Source: Brachypodius melanocephalos
Lineage: Eukaryota; Chordata; Aves; Passeriformes; Pycnonotidae
DNA: 64,000 bases
Reading direction: 5' to 3'
NCBI GenBank assembly: GCA_013398615.1
Contig: VZSR01003282.1
Coordinates: 7,629,770 to 7,693,769, forward strand
Shown here: piece by piece, positions 1 to 10,978 of the stretch
Layout of the letters: every line of letters starts with the position of its first letter
Position numbering within the stretch: the stretch's first letter is position 1
Position numbers and translations under genes: made by a program
The notes under the pieces: model-generated
Told to the model about the DNA's origin: nothing
Databases searched by the model: none
Seen by the model: only the letters and a program-made list of their open reading frames with translations

Positions 1-2185
1 GAAGAGTAAAGAGACCTTTTGGTTCTAATGGGAGTTTCGATGTGTACCTCAGTGGAAATAATCTTAAATGCTTATCACAGAGCACATATATGAACATTCT
101 TGAAATAAACTAGCCACTGGAAGATTGCTTCCTAAAGCAATACATCCAACAACCCATCATGCAGGGCTGGACCATGTGTAGTGTTTAAACTCTGAGCCCA
201 AAAATAACCCAGATACAACCTCCAAAAAGGAGCTTGAGAAACCATCACTGTCAGTTCTCACCCACTTGCTGAGGTTCCGTTTGTTGTTCCTTTTTTATTG
301 GAGAAATTCACTAAGGTTTTAAGCACTTTCTGGCTTATAGAAAGGCATGTAACTGTAATGGTTCTTCTCCTATTCCTAAGTGCCTAGAAGTATAATATAT
401 CTATATCAATGCACACCAAATGTATGTATAACCTAGATATAGAACACGTATAAATCAAATGTGAGCACTGTGTTAATTTTGTTCTCATATTTAAAGGGAG
501 GAAAGCAGGCTGACTCACATTATTTTCCCTCGTGAGAAATGTGTTAGTCTGTTGGAAAGTTACCTAGTCAAACATGGATATTTCTGATGTATTATTGTGG
601 AAAAGCTGGAAGAACTTACAAATAATTGTCACTGTCTGAGGCTCCTTTTATTGGAAGGAATGATAAATATTTGTGAACCCATCTGTGTCAGTGTGTGGTG
701 CTTCTGGAAACCTTGCTCTGTGCAATGAGCACAGAGTATTGGAAGTATTGTTCTGCTCCTTATTGCAAATAATAATGATTATATACTTCCTGGATCGTGT
801 GTTTTCTGCAGAGCTCATTTGACAATATTTCCAGACTCATTGCTTTGCATTGTTAGTAATTAGTGTAATCACAACTGAATTGGTTAAGCACACCACAAAA
901 ATGCCCTTCTTTTCTTTTTATAAAGCCAAGTATAAACCTGATGAGCAAGATAATGGTAAATCAAGCATCACATGTTGTGGCTGAGTCTGTGACTGAGTAA
1001 TCCTGATTTCAGTACATGATATAACAACTAAACAGATAGGTCTGACTGAATTTGAGAAAACACACGTTCATCATATGCTTGCCAATTAACTGAGTGATTA
1101 CCTTGAAGATGATCTGTGTTATCCACAGCCAAAGCCAGATACTGAATCAGCACATTATTCTATTTATAAGACAGGATAGGTTATTTTATCTCGCTTTCCT
1201 CCTCTGGGTTTACATAAGTCTGTTTGGCAAAATAATAATTTCTGTCTTCATCTTTCTTTCACCTTAGACAGGATATTCCCACAGACCGTCCAATTTAATT
1301 TCCATACAGGCAGCAGAGACACTTTTGCATTTTAATTTGTATTCCACTGGCAGATGCAGCCTGCACAGAACTATTTTGCATTTTGTACAACTTCATGATA
1401 TCCTGTTCTTTTATTCTGTGTTTATCTTGGGGGAAAATAATGACAAACTTCCCTTTTAAAACTGACATTTTATTTTCTTTGTAAAGAAAATAGTGGATTT
1501 GGCTTCAGTGGAAAATCTTATTGTTCTTCTAGAAACTGCATTCTCCCATTCTATTTCACCTTTTGTGCTGTAAACCACCTTTTTTTTGGTCATAAAATAG
1601 ACTTATCACTCCTGCCTGCATCCATTTCTTCATATGAATTTGGATGGGGAAAATATAATTTTCTCCAATGTATGCTTTAGTCTTTCTACTCTATTTCAAG
1701 AAATCTATTCAAGGATACAATAATGCAATTATTTTTGTTTTCTCAGATGACATCCTTCTTAATAGTATTATATATCCTACAAAATGGTAATCAGGGTGCT
1801 GAACGAATTTTTACCTTTTTGTGTGTTCAGTGAGACTTTACAAATTCTGCATGAGCCTTCTCAGAACTGAGCTAGCCATTAGTGATTGTGTTTGGGGGTT
1901 TTTCCTTCACTTTATTATAAGCAGCACTACCTCCTTTAATTTTCTGTGTCCTTCAACAAAGCGTATTCAGATATTGGCAGCACGGTGGTCATAAAGTTAA
2001 AGACATTATTTTGCTGCGGGGCTTGCAGCCCTAATGGGATGGTATTGATGGAAGTGACAGTAGCTCAGCAGGGTTGCATAACCGACTGAACTCTGCCACG
2101 CAGGTTAAATAAAATATCAGAGCTCGGCACAGCGCATCACATTGTCAATAGTCTTCGTTTGTGTCTGGTGTGTTGGTATTTGCAG
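1..2185 (+). other. DPP10: DPP10 intron sequence upstream of exon A
   Basis: No DPP10-like coding exon was recognised in this stretch on the + strand. The missing upstream exon must end with two bases of a Val codon, but I saw no homologous segment here, so I treat the whole stretch as intron. It is AT-rich with short homopolymer runs and no clear transposon. A poorly conserved small exon could be missed by eye. Confidence 0.75.
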
Positions 2186-2380
2186 TGATGAAGCTCCAGG
2201 CAGCCAGTTGGTTACAGATAAGTTTCACATTGACTGGGACTCAGTGCTTGTCAACTCTGATAATGTCATCGTAGCTCGGTTTGATGGCAGAGGGAGTGGA
2301 TTTCAAGGCCTCAAGATCCTACAGGAGGTGCATCGATGCTTGGGATCAGTGGAAGTGAAGGACCAAATAGCAGCTGTAGA
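2186..2380 (+). CDS. DPP10: DPP10 internal coding exon A (first of seven in window), start of the hydrolase domain core
   Basis: This exon encodes local residues 1-64 plus two bases of residue 65 of the window's DPP10 C-terminal part. The first base (2186) completes a Val codon begun in an exon outside the window. The acceptor is TTTGCAG ending at 2185 and the donor is GTACGT at 2381. The reading APGSQLVTDKFHIDWD is close to vertebrate DPP10 and distinct from DPP6. The family signature FDGRGSGFQG follows, then LKILQEVHRCLGSVEVKD. Known of the family: DPP10 is a type II membrane glycoprotein with a beta-propeller and an alpha/beta-hydrolase domain; it binds Kv4 channels and changes their trafficking and gating. 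Reading on past 2380 meets non-homologous sequence, so the splice site, not the open frame, defines the end. The assignment is near certain. The orthologue name rests on recalled human sequence, not on a search. Confidence 0.96.
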
Positions 2381-3677
2381 GTACGTATGTGCAAACTCTT
2401 CTTCTCTTTCACCCTGCCTCAGCCTGGATGGATGAGCATTTGGACTAAAACTGCCCAGAGTGTTTTCTCTGCATTGTTAGTTTGTTTTTTTAATGCAGTT
2501 GCGAATTTTACAACCGCAATCTTCCATTACAAAGAGCAGGTAAAAAATCAAAGAGGTGTTTTGGGGGTTTTCTTTGAGTTGGTGCTTCTCTTTGATAAAG
2601 GTGTCCTGCTCTGTGCAATCCAAATATGCCACCTGAGCTAATTCATATTTGTCTGTATTCTGTAGGTCGATTTCTTGCTTCCCACATTAACATATAAATG
2701 CATTTGTGTTATGATATTTTAGGTCTATGCCATTGGATACTGCTCTCATTTCCACCACAGAGTTCTGGAGTAATCCCACACACCAAACGGAGTTCTAGTG
2801 GTGAAAATCAGAGCAAAAATTTTGGCAAGTGCGTGTTATTTCTCATTTGCATTATCATTCTTAGACTGATACAAGTCTACCAGCTGCAGAAAAAAGTAAT
2901 TTCTATCTGTGGAGTAGTCATGTATAGCTTTGACAGCACTCCTTACTCAGGGTACACATCACAGTGGCTCATCCCAAATTCTGGATGGAATTTTTCTGGG
3001 GTTTTCCAGAGAAAGACAGATTTTAAGCCAGATATTTTTTTCTTCTTTTTGAAGGGGTCAATGCTTCAACCATTCCGTGAATAAGCAGTTGTGTCTGATA
3101 TTTCTCCTCAGATTATTCTGTCTTTTCTGTATAAAATTCGCTATAGATGATTAATTGCCTTGATAAGAGAATTAAATACTTGTATAATTATCTAGATTCA
3201 AGAAGTTCCATTCATCTTCCTTTAGCTGGTGCTGGGCACCTGGTCAGAGCCATTCATTTAAGCTCTAGTCAGTGGAAAATCCTGGCATTCCTGAAGGATG
3301 ATCCTCCCCAGACTGAGAGAAGTTTCCAACACGTGTAGGAATGCTAAAGGATATCTCTCTTCTCTCCATTAACGAAAAAGCAGATGTAAATGGATAATTT
3401 AGACAAGGTGCTTAAATTCAGATATCTAAATTAGGTGAGATATCTAAATTAGGTGAGAGCCAAACACAGTTTGCCTTATAAAAAAGGAATTAGGAAACAA
3501 ATCACATTTTCCAGTGCAGTACTGCTTGTATGATGTAATTTCTTCTTCTACCTGATCTCCAACTATGGCAATTCCTTAATGCACAAATAATGTTCTTTAC
3601 AATACTATATTCAGAAAGCAAAATCCTTTATTTTACTTTGCCAAAATTTAAAAAGAAACTTTTTTTTTTTCTTCCAG
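2381..3677 (+). other. DPP10: DPP10 intron between exons A and B
   Basis: The intron is 1297 nt with donor GTACGT and acceptor TTCCAG. It contains a tandem 18-bp duplication at 3421-3456. Nothing else was recognised. Confidence 0.9.
3421..3458 (+). repeat. 18-bp tandem duplication in a DPP10 intron
   Basis: Two perfect adjacent copies of GATATCTAAATTAGGTGA occupy 3421-3438 and 3439-3456, followed by the first two bases of a third. Confidence 0.9.
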
Positions 3678-3732
3678 ATCACTTCTGAAACAGCCCTTCA
3701 TTGATCCTAAGAGACTGGGTATATTTGGAAAG
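3678..3732 (+). CDS. DPP10: DPP10 coding exon B, leads to the nucleophile elbow
   Basis: This is a 55-nt exon. Its first base completes the split Glu codon (residue 65). It then encodes SLLKQPFIDPKRLGIFGK (residues 66-83) and ends exactly on a codon boundary. The acceptor is a T-rich tract ending TTCCAG at 3677; the donor is GTAATG at 3733. The human counterpart, as recalled, reads FLLKLPYIDSKRLSIFGK, so the homology is clear. The closing Gly-Lys is the start of the strand-turn-helix that in active relatives such as DPP4 (GWSYGG) carries the catalytic Ser. The exon is too short to stand out as an open reading frame and was found by frame continuity and homology. Confidence 0.95.
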
Positions 3733-6700
3733 GTAATGTGCAAACATAGCAGGCTATATCATCATGATTCTTTAACAAAGTACTGTCAGTTCATAAACAA
3801 ATATATTTATATTTGTTCCTAAGACAATTTCACTTACTAGAATGAGGAAAAAGCCATCCATAGTTTACTGTCTGTCTGTTCTGTACAGTATTTTTTTTCT
3901 CAGAATGGGTATTTAAGTCAATAAAATCAGTTTTAAGGTACTTGCTACTTGCATTTCAGAATCTGAAGGAGAAGGTATTTGTTAAAAGTCTGTTAAAAAT
4001 TCTGCTTTCTGCTTTCTTTAGAAATTTTTAATAGGGACTTGGGTTTTGTGAAAGCTTGTTTCTTACGGTTTTATATTTGGGCTGCAGTTAAATTGACAGT
4101 GTTGTCCTATAAAATACAGGTTTTATATCTGAATGTTTTACTGACCCCTGAGCTTAGCTGAGCACCTACCCTGTGGTGCTGTCAGCAAGTTCCTTGTTGC
4201 ACCAGTGAGAAATCTTGCCTTTGCTGTTTTATCAGCTGCATGTCATTGCCCCCAGCATGAGACACAAGGAGGCAAAGGCTCGACTTTCAACAGCAGCCTA
4301 AACAGCATTTCACTGATGTCTATTAAAAAGCAGCAATTAGAAACACCACACAACTGCTGCCTCTTCTATGAACCGGCATGTGCAACCTTGTAATTTTTTT
4401 AAAAGATTTTTTTATTATTATTATCAAAAATGAAGCTGTTCCCTGCCTTTGAGCTCAAAGCAGTAACAAACCCTGATCAAGCACCCCCCAGTCATCACTT
4501 TAAAGAGCAGCATGTGTTGCACCATGAAGTGCCCAAGTTCTCTGCTGCTGAGTTGCTGCACAGCCTCAGGCAAGTGATTTAACCTGCCTGTCTCAGCCTG
4601 TCTGAATGCAGGATGAGGAGATTGACATTTACCTCCTGCATGGCAGCATTTTGAGGGCTGGCTGATGTTTGTGACTGTTATTAGCATTTCACATGAACAT
4701 GACCTTCCTCAAAGATCTCAACTCCTGCTGCACTCCCTGAGCTAAGAAAGAAACTCTCACTGCAGGGGTTTCACTTGGGTCAAAACCGGTATTTGGGTTG
4801 TAAGGGAGCAGCCAGAGATTTTCCAGCTGAGGATGTACAAGCAGGGCCAACTTCATCCACCAGGTGATCGTGGCACACACTTCTATTCAGGTTTTAATGC
4901 CTGTTACCAATGTATGTGAAAGCACACATGCATAGAAGTATCAGTGTTTCTCCTCTTCCTCTTTCAATCGTTTGAAAATACTCTTCTGGAATGAAATCCC
5001 TAAGCATCCACAATTGTTTGGTTTTGACTGCAGAAATTCTTTCCATTGCTACTTGAAAATTCCCACTTGTTTTCTTCCAGAGATTCATCAGTATCTTTTT
5101 TTTCTAAGAGTGATGTGACAAGACAGTTACTGAAGAGCATGCATGTAACCATGGCTTTACACATCTGCCAAGACCTACCCTCAATTTTCTTTTTTTTTTT
5201 CCACAAAATATTATTGATTGCCATGTTCCTGCATTTATTTTCTGAAAACAGAGTTGAGGAGTAAAGAATGGTGTTTTGAATTCAGGGAAATTTCCCCTTT
5301 CCAAGTTAACCTTTCAGAGTTGTTTTTTTTACTGTCAGAAGAAAAAAAAATCATAAAATTTAAAAGTCAGTTTTATAATTAATAATAAAAAATATCCATT
5401 TAACAGCTTCTTAGGGTTAATTGTATTTTCCTTGACTCTGCTTGTTTTAGAGTCAATTAAAAAATCTACTTTAAAACTCATTTCTTTTTTATCACATACA
5501 AGAACGTGATAGGGAAACAAATTTTTTTTTTTCTTTCTATGCATTAAATCTGCTTTACTGATGGAAACAGAATATGCACTTAGCTTGAAAATAACTTGAC
5601 TTTGGAATGGCTTAGTGCTGATATCATAAAGCTGGACTTATGCACACTTTCAGGGAGCTCTTTAAGAGGTTTCAGAGCTACACAGGAGTAAAATTCTTGT
5701 CACAATTGGTGATGTCAATGAGGCACAAGAGTAACAAGACTGTCCAGAAGGGCACAGTGGGGAAAATTGCCAGGAAATCTGCCAATGCCCCCTTGCTGAT
5801 CTCTGTGAGGGGTGCAAGGCTGAGTGATGAGTGATCCAAGGGCCTCTCTGAACTGCTGGACAGCCAAGTGTGGTTCCATGGAGTTTGTGGTTTTATTCAC
5901 GGAAGTGAAAAGAGAGCTTAAAAATGAGCAGCAATTCTACAGCAGACTTTCTTGAAAATGTGGCAATGAGGCTGTAACCCCAGAATCCCAGGGGATGGGT
6001 GAGGCACCACATGTTCTCTTGCATCAGGGTGTATGGAATAGCAATGTCACTCTGAAATGCTTCTAAGGATTTATAAAAAACTCACTCTGTAGCGTTCTTG
6101 TCCTGGAAAGCCTGGCTGGAAGCAAGGACACAGGCACAAAGGGAAGAAACTCCCAGGAGAATTAAACAAGCTCTTAATGAAAACGTGGAATAAATAATAA
6201 ATAACCTGGCAGTACCTATCCTTGGGTTAAAATTGTGCTGTGGAGCTACTGGGCAAGACACAAACAGAATATTAAACAAAAGTAAAAGGAGAGAAAACCC
6301 AGAGGCAGAGGAATGTTGCTATTCTCTTAAACTCTTTGAATTATACAAATTACGTGTGCTCACTCAGAAATTCTGTCTTAGGTGAAATGCACTCCTGCAC
6401 ATGAACAGATCTGGATGGCTCTTGGCCTCCTGGGCTGAAATGCGTATGGAAAAGGAATAACTCAGTTCCTCACACCTTGGAAAATCCAGCTCCTATTTGG
6501 TGTTTTCTTCAGTGTGTCCATTCCCACTTAATATGGATTGATTGCAAAGAACAGGAAACCTCTTTGCTTATATCTCTTAAATAAGGTTAAAGGCTCTTTA
6601 AATATTGCCATTCTTCCACAGAAATCAGCTGTTCAATAAATATTTAGACATGAAGAACAGGAGCAGGCAGCATTCGTAAAAGTCCATGAGAAAACTGTAA

Positions 6701-7278
6701 GCACTTGATGCATAATCTCTTTTGGATCAGGTGGTGTTTTGAATTATATTTTCCTTGTCATGGGATAATTTCATCTTCCTCAAGTGTGTTGTGCCAAACA
6801 CAAAGAAACAACAACAACAAATACCTGCAGAAATACCAATTTTTCTGTACTGATGAAGGGAAAACAAAGATGGCAAGTAGAGAAATTCAAGGAGCCCACA
6901 ATATATGAGAAAATCATCGATTCCAGGTGCCACAATTCAGAATTTCATTTTCTTTGAGTCTAGAATGATTACAGGTGTACAGAAATGGATTGCCAGTGTC
7001 ATTTCAAGGAAACCTGTGGTTTCAAGTTAAAGCTTTCACAAAGGTTTCATGACTCTCTGATATCAGCTCTTCCAGGGGAGATATGTTAGACTTTGGAGAT
7101 GGTGAAGAAACGTGCAACACTCATTATTATTAACCTCATAGATTAAAAATCATTTCCAGGTCAATGAGATCTTTATGCACCCTTAAACTGTGAAAATGGT
7201 ACCACTGGATTAGCACAGTGGCCTTTAGCTTTATTCTTGCTAGAATGAAATAAATGAAGATTTCCCTCTCACCGTTAG
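3733..7278 (+). other. DPP10: DPP10 intron between exons B and C
   Basis: At 3546 nt this is the longest intron in the window, with donor GTAATG and acceptor GTTAG. It holds several A or T runs (for example near 5190 and 5340) but no recognisable transposon, RNA gene or exon. Short open frames on both strands have no family resemblance. Confidence 0.9.
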
Positions 7279-7378
7279 GGGTACGGTGGCTACATCACAT
7301 CGATGATCCTGAAATCCAGCGAGCGGCTCTTCAAGTGTGGAGCTGTGGTGGCACCAATCACAGATATGAAGTTGTATG
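7279..7378 (+). CDS. DPP10: DPP10 coding exon C, nucleophile-elbow exon with Gly in place of Ser
   Basis: This is a 100-nt exon encoding GYGGYITSMILKSSERLF and onwards to ...APITDMKLY (residues 84-116), plus the first base of the next Ala codon. The acceptor is CCGTTAG ending at 7278 and the donor is GTGAGT at 7379. Joined to exon B the elbow reads GK-GYGG. The first codon, GGG at 7279-7281, aligns with the catalytic Ser of DPP4 (GWSYGG), so the peptidase nucleophile is Gly. That is the known state of DPP10 and explains why it is an ion-channel subunit and not an enzyme. The segment FKCGAVVAPITD matches the family closely. Intron phase agrees with both neighbours. Confidence 0.96.
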
Positions 7379-7839
7379 GTGAGTGTTCCCTGCCCTAAAC
7401 CTGTGTCATAGTTTATTCAAAGTACCTTCTATTCATGGGGATAAACTATTTATTTTAACTAAGGACCAATAATGCGACAATATTAACGAGATTTCCCCTC
7501 CCTGTCCTGCTCTCTTTTTAAAATGAGAGTGAAGCCGATACTGGGACACTTCACCAAAACCCACAACAGACAGGATGGTGTTATTGGCACAATGGTGTTA
7601 TTAACAGCACTGATTGTGCAGTTACATCATATCCTAAGAATCCTTTATGTACATCAGCATGAATCAAGTCTTGTCTTAGGGATGGGTCTTTTAAGGTGAG
7701 CAGTGAATTCCCTACAATATCAGCCGTGTTGTCATTCAATCACAGGGTATTTGCTTCTCTATGTGAAGTTTTGGGCACAGGCTATGAACTGTGATACACA
7801 GGAAACCAGACCAGATTAATAAATAGTCTGTTAAACTTT

Positions 7840-8000
7840 CTTTGGGTTTTAGCTTGTGTTTTCTTTTGGGTTTGAGTTTTTTAATTGTTGCTTGAGGTTG
7901 GTTTTTGGGTTGTTTTGGTTTGGTTTTTTGTTTTTTGGGTTTTTTTTTTTTTTGGTGAGGGGAGTTGGTTGATTTTTGTTTGGTTTCTTTTTTTAACTGT
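7840..8000 (+). repeat. T/G-rich low-complexity tract in a DPP10 intron
   Basis: The tract is made of repeated TTTGG, TTTTGG and T-run units on the + strand (A/C-rich on the other strand). It produces a spurious lysine/proline/glutamine-rich open frame on the minus strand at 7736-8038. Confidence 0.8.
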
Positions 8001-8162
8001 TTAAAAGTGGGTTTAAATGGTGCATCAAAATGATACATTCTGTGTCTCTAAATGAACATCTCAACTTCATGGCTTAAATAGTTTCTGAGTCTTAGTCAGA
8101 AATGATGAGTTTTAAAATAGAAATAACTTGGAATTCACAAGGGTTTTTGGGGTTTTTTTTCA

Positions 8163-8196
8163 ATTTTTATTTTTTATTTTTATTTTATTTTTACAG
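8163..8196 (+). repeat. ATTTT-type microsatellite forming the splice-acceptor pyrimidine tract
   Basis: T4-T6 blocks separated by single A residues run straight into TTACAG, the acceptor of DPP10 exon D. The tract therefore serves as the pyrimidine tract of a constitutive coding exon. Confidence 0.8.
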
Positions 8197-8255
8197 CATC
8201 AGCTTTTTCAGAAAGATACCTTGGGATTCCATCAAAAGACGAAATTACCTATCAG
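8197..8255 (+). CDS. DPP10: DPP10 coding exon D
   Basis: This is a 59-nt exon. Two bases complete Ala117, then it encodes SAFSERYLGIPSKDEITYQ (residues 118-136), ending on a codon boundary. The donor GTAAGT at 8256 is a strong consensus site. The acceptor TTACAG at 8191-8196 is unusual because its pyrimidine tract is a short ATTTT-type microsatellite. In DPP4-family proteins this segment (SERYLG/TERYMG) lies in the lid-side helix region of the hydrolase domain. It is followed by an 89-nt intron, the shortest in the window. Confidence 0.95.
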
Positions 8256-8344
8256 GTAAGTTTAGCATAAACAAGTAACTTAAAATGACCATTTTACTCT
8301 TAAAATGCCATTCAGTTACAGCTCTGTGTGTGTTTGTTCACTAG

Positions 8345-8417
8345 GCATCCAGTGTATTACACAATCTTCATGGTTTAAAAGAAGTGGATTTGCTAATAGT
8401 TCATGGGACAGCTGATG
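8345..8417 (+). CDS. DPP10: DPP10 coding exon E, carries the triad-position Asp
   Basis: This is a 73-nt exon encoding ASSVLHNLHGLKEVDLL then IVHGTAD (residues 137-160), plus one base of residue 161. The acceptor TTCACTAG ends at 8344 and the donor GTGAGT starts at 8418. The HGTAD motif is the family's acid loop; Asp160 (GAT, 8414-8416) corresponds to the catalytic Asp of DPP4. It is kept although the nucleophile Ser is gone. Frame and homology are continuous with the exons on each side. Confidence 0.95.
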
Positions 8418-9323
8418 GTGAGTATCTACAGATGGAACTATTTTGGAGTCAGAGCTTCCATAGGCAGGTGTTCAAGGGCTGAGGAGGCACACACCTAGCA
8501 AATGCATTTGCAGTTCCATTTTCCCTCTTGAAGGATTTTTTTAATTTTGTTTCAGCTGTCACTCCTAACTCTGAACTGGTGGTGCTTTTCTTTGCTGAGG
8601 ATTTGCACCTTTTAGGTGCTGTACATTTTAATTTGTTTAAGTCTTGTGGACCACTGTGTTGCTAGTGAAGGGTATTACATGAATTATTAATAGAACAACA
8701 TACATTTTAATGTTGTTTTAAATTCATACAAATTCTACAGAATTATCAGTACAGCTGGTGAAGTACATCACCAAATGTGAAGTTAATATTTTTCATCTAA
8801 TTAATTACAAGGTACTGCCAAACCTTCTGAAGCTGAAGCTACACAGAACCTTTTAATAGCACCAATAATTTTAGCAGGGTTAGGACATGGTGATAATGGT
8901 TTTGCCACACAAAGTTCCAGATTCTAGAGAACCCATTTCCTAAAGAAGAGTGGGGTGTAAGGACCCTGTGCAGGCAATAGAAGAATGCGGCGAGCTTTCT
9001 TCCAAGCAAATTAGAAAATGCCACAATGTGCAGACAGAATGGTTTTACACATCTCTTATCTATCACAGCCTGTGTAAATCAAGGGTAAACAGAGGAGTCT
9101 TCACTGAGTTCCTGGAAAGGGTGGTGACTTCCCCTGGGGCTTCCAGCTCCTTCTCCAAAACCTCTGCTGTAGCACGCTGTTCCTGTGGGGCTGGCCTTAG
9201 AGGTAGTCACCTTCAGATCCACTAATTACAGAGCCTGGAAATGTTTTCAGCCAAAGCTGTGTAACAGATAAGTATTTCGTATTAATGTAGCTGTTTCTAA
9301 TAATATCAAAATTTTTTTTGCAG
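8418..9323 (+). other. DPP10: DPP10 intron between exons E and F
   Basis: The intron is 906 nt with donor GTGAGT and acceptor TTTGCAG. No repeat or RNA gene was recognised. Confidence 0.9.
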
Positions 9324-9397
9324 CTAAAGTTCACTTCCAGCATTCAGCAGAACTAATTAAGCGTCTAATAAAAGCTGGGGCTAATTACACTATGCAG
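9324..9397 (+). CDS. DPP10: DPP10 coding exon F
   Basis: This is a 74-nt exon. Two bases complete Ala161, then it encodes KVHFQHSAELIKRLI and KAGANYTMQ (residues 162-185), ending on a codon boundary. The acceptor is a T-run ending TTTGCAG at 9323 and the donor is GTATGT at 9398. NVHFQ/KVHFQ is a conserved DPP4-family motif just after the acid loop. NYT is a possible N-glycosylation sequon, consistent with the extracellular location of this domain; use of the site is an inference. Confidence 0.95.
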
Positions 9398-10777
9398 GTA
9401 TGTGCACCTGTGACTTTTCCCATAAACATAGTTCAACATTTAACCTCCTGTTGCTATTTCTTCACTGCAAAGGACCCTCTCTACCCCAACACAGTGGTAT
9501 TACCTCAGTTTGTAGTTAGAACTGTGTTTAATCCTATTTTTCTCACCATTAGTACAGATACCAGGAGCTGTATTGTCCTCTTGTTCTCCTGGCCTGTTTC
9601 TCCTCTCTCTCATCCTTCTTTTTTCCAGCTGTTTATCCTACAGTGCTCTGGAATCCATAGGCACTCTTTGTAACATGGAGATGTCCCTACTTTGCGTCCC
9701 TTTTTACCTAAAAAGGTGTTGGGTCCCACGAGAGTAACTTCCCCTTATTTTCAACATTTAAATTTATTGAAAGAGCACGACAGGTCCTCTGTCAAGGCAC
9801 GGGCTTGCACGGGACCCACCTGGGGCACATGGATGCTGCTGGCAGAGGGTTTTGGTGGAATCAGTACCTCCAGATGCTCCTGATGCTTTTTTGGCCATTG
9901 CAAACCTCAGACCTCGCTGGGCTTAGGAGGATCCTGTGGTTTGCACTGGAGTGTGAGCTCCTGTCAGGGAGGAGGTGGCAAGAATGGGCTTGGTGCCACT
10001 CGAGGGAGAAAAAAGGACTTTAAATGTAAAATCTGTCCCCACTGCCCGTGTGGTTGCAGCTGAGGTGATGTGAAAGCCTGTGGAGAGAGGAAGAAGCAGG
10101 AATGGCAGAGTTCTCCCAGAAGAGCCCTGTTGAGCCGTTCTCATGCAGCCTTGTGATGACCTGGGTTTGAGGAGGCAGCTGAAGGGGTTTTTTTGCCTCA
10201 GGCCTCCTCAGGTCTCTTGTCTTGTGGCCTGGATTTCTTCATGCAGCCTGCAAATGTTAGCTCAGCCTCATTTGGGAGAAATTCCCAGTGGTATTTGTTT
10301 TAAGAGATAAAAATGCCCACATCCACCCTAGGAGGGAGAGAAGATGGGCTTTAGACCAGAGAGGAACATGGTTAAGATATGAATAAAGAGGGTTTTTGCC
10401 AAACACTTAGAAGCTGAAATATTGAGAGGTCCCTAAAAGCATGAGGTAATTAATCCTCATGGATGTTAATGGGATTTGGATGCCTAGGCACTATTGAAAA
10501 TGCCAGCTGAAGTAAACTGCTGTAAGCACAATGGCTGAGAATATAAATTTTTTTCACTTCTGCAGATCCCACTGCAGTGGTTGTTTTATGTAAGTTCAAA
10601 TTCCAAGAGAATGAGTCTTATTTCGGGTTTTGTTAGCTTTCCTTGATGCCATAAAACTAGTGCTGTCATCCTGCTGTCATCTAAAGCACGTTGAAGATCA
10701 CAGAAGGAAAATTAGAGCCCTAAATATTTGAAAAGCCTTTAAAAACTATTTACTTTTTTTCCTTTCTCCTCTGCCAG
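9398..10777 (+). other. DPP10: DPP10 intron between exons F and G
   Basis: The intron is 1380 nt with donor GTATGT and acceptor CTGCCAG. A somewhat more GC-rich stretch at about 9780-10240 carries overlapping short open frames on both strands, but no family was recognised. Confidence 0.9.
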
Positions 10778-10915
10778 ATCTACCCGGATGAAGGTCATAA
10801 CATTGCTTCCGAGAAAAGCAAATATCACCTTTACAGCACAATCCTTGGGTTTTTTAGTGCTTGTTTAAAGGAGGAGACACCAATTTTACCACAGGAACCT
10901 GAAGAGGATGAATAA
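10778..10915 (+). CDS. DPP10: DPP10 terminal coding exon G, with stop codon
   Basis: This exon encodes the last 45 residues (186-230) and the TAA stop at 10913-10915. The acceptor is a long pyrimidine tract ending CTGCCAG at 10777. It opens IYPDEGHNIASEKSKY; His192 (CAT, 10796-10798) is at the position of the catalytic His of DPP4. It ends LPQEPEEDE, the characteristic acidic DPP10 tail, which separates it from DPP6. Compared with recalled mammalian DPP10 (GHNVSEKSKY) there is one extra residue after the His. The total of all seven exons is 694 nt, in frame throughout, with no stop or frameshift, so the gene is intact here. Confidence 0.97.
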   Translation: MYPDEGHNIASEKSKYHLYSTILGFFSACLKEETPILPQEPEEDE

Positions 10916-10960
10916 GGAAGCCTACCTGTGTAGTACTGAAGGGGACTTACTCTGCAGCTC

Positions 10961-10978
10961 AATAAAACCTTAAATAAA
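10961..10978 (+). terminator. DPP10: Proximal pair of poly(A) signals of DPP10
   Basis: Two AATAAA hexamers, at 10961-10966 and 10973-10978, lie only about 50 nt after the stop codon. If used they would give a very short 3' UTR. Confidence 0.5.

Larger units (their letters stand above)
7379..8196 (+). other. DPP10: DPP10 intron between exons C and D
   Basis: The intron is 818 nt. Its 3' half is dominated by a T/G-rich low-complexity stretch (about 7840-8000) and by an ATTTT-type run that abuts the splice acceptor. Confidence 0.9.

Noticed and set aside
2142..2435. Reading the first DPP10 exon as a free-standing 97-codon gene starting at an ATTGTC-region Met
   Set aside because: The homologous part begins exactly after TTTGCAG and ends at GTACGT; residues outside those splice sites do not match DPP10.
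7736..8038. Lys/Pro/Gln-rich minus-strand frame of 100 codons
   Set aside because: Translation of a T/G-rich low-complexity tract inside a DPP10 intron.
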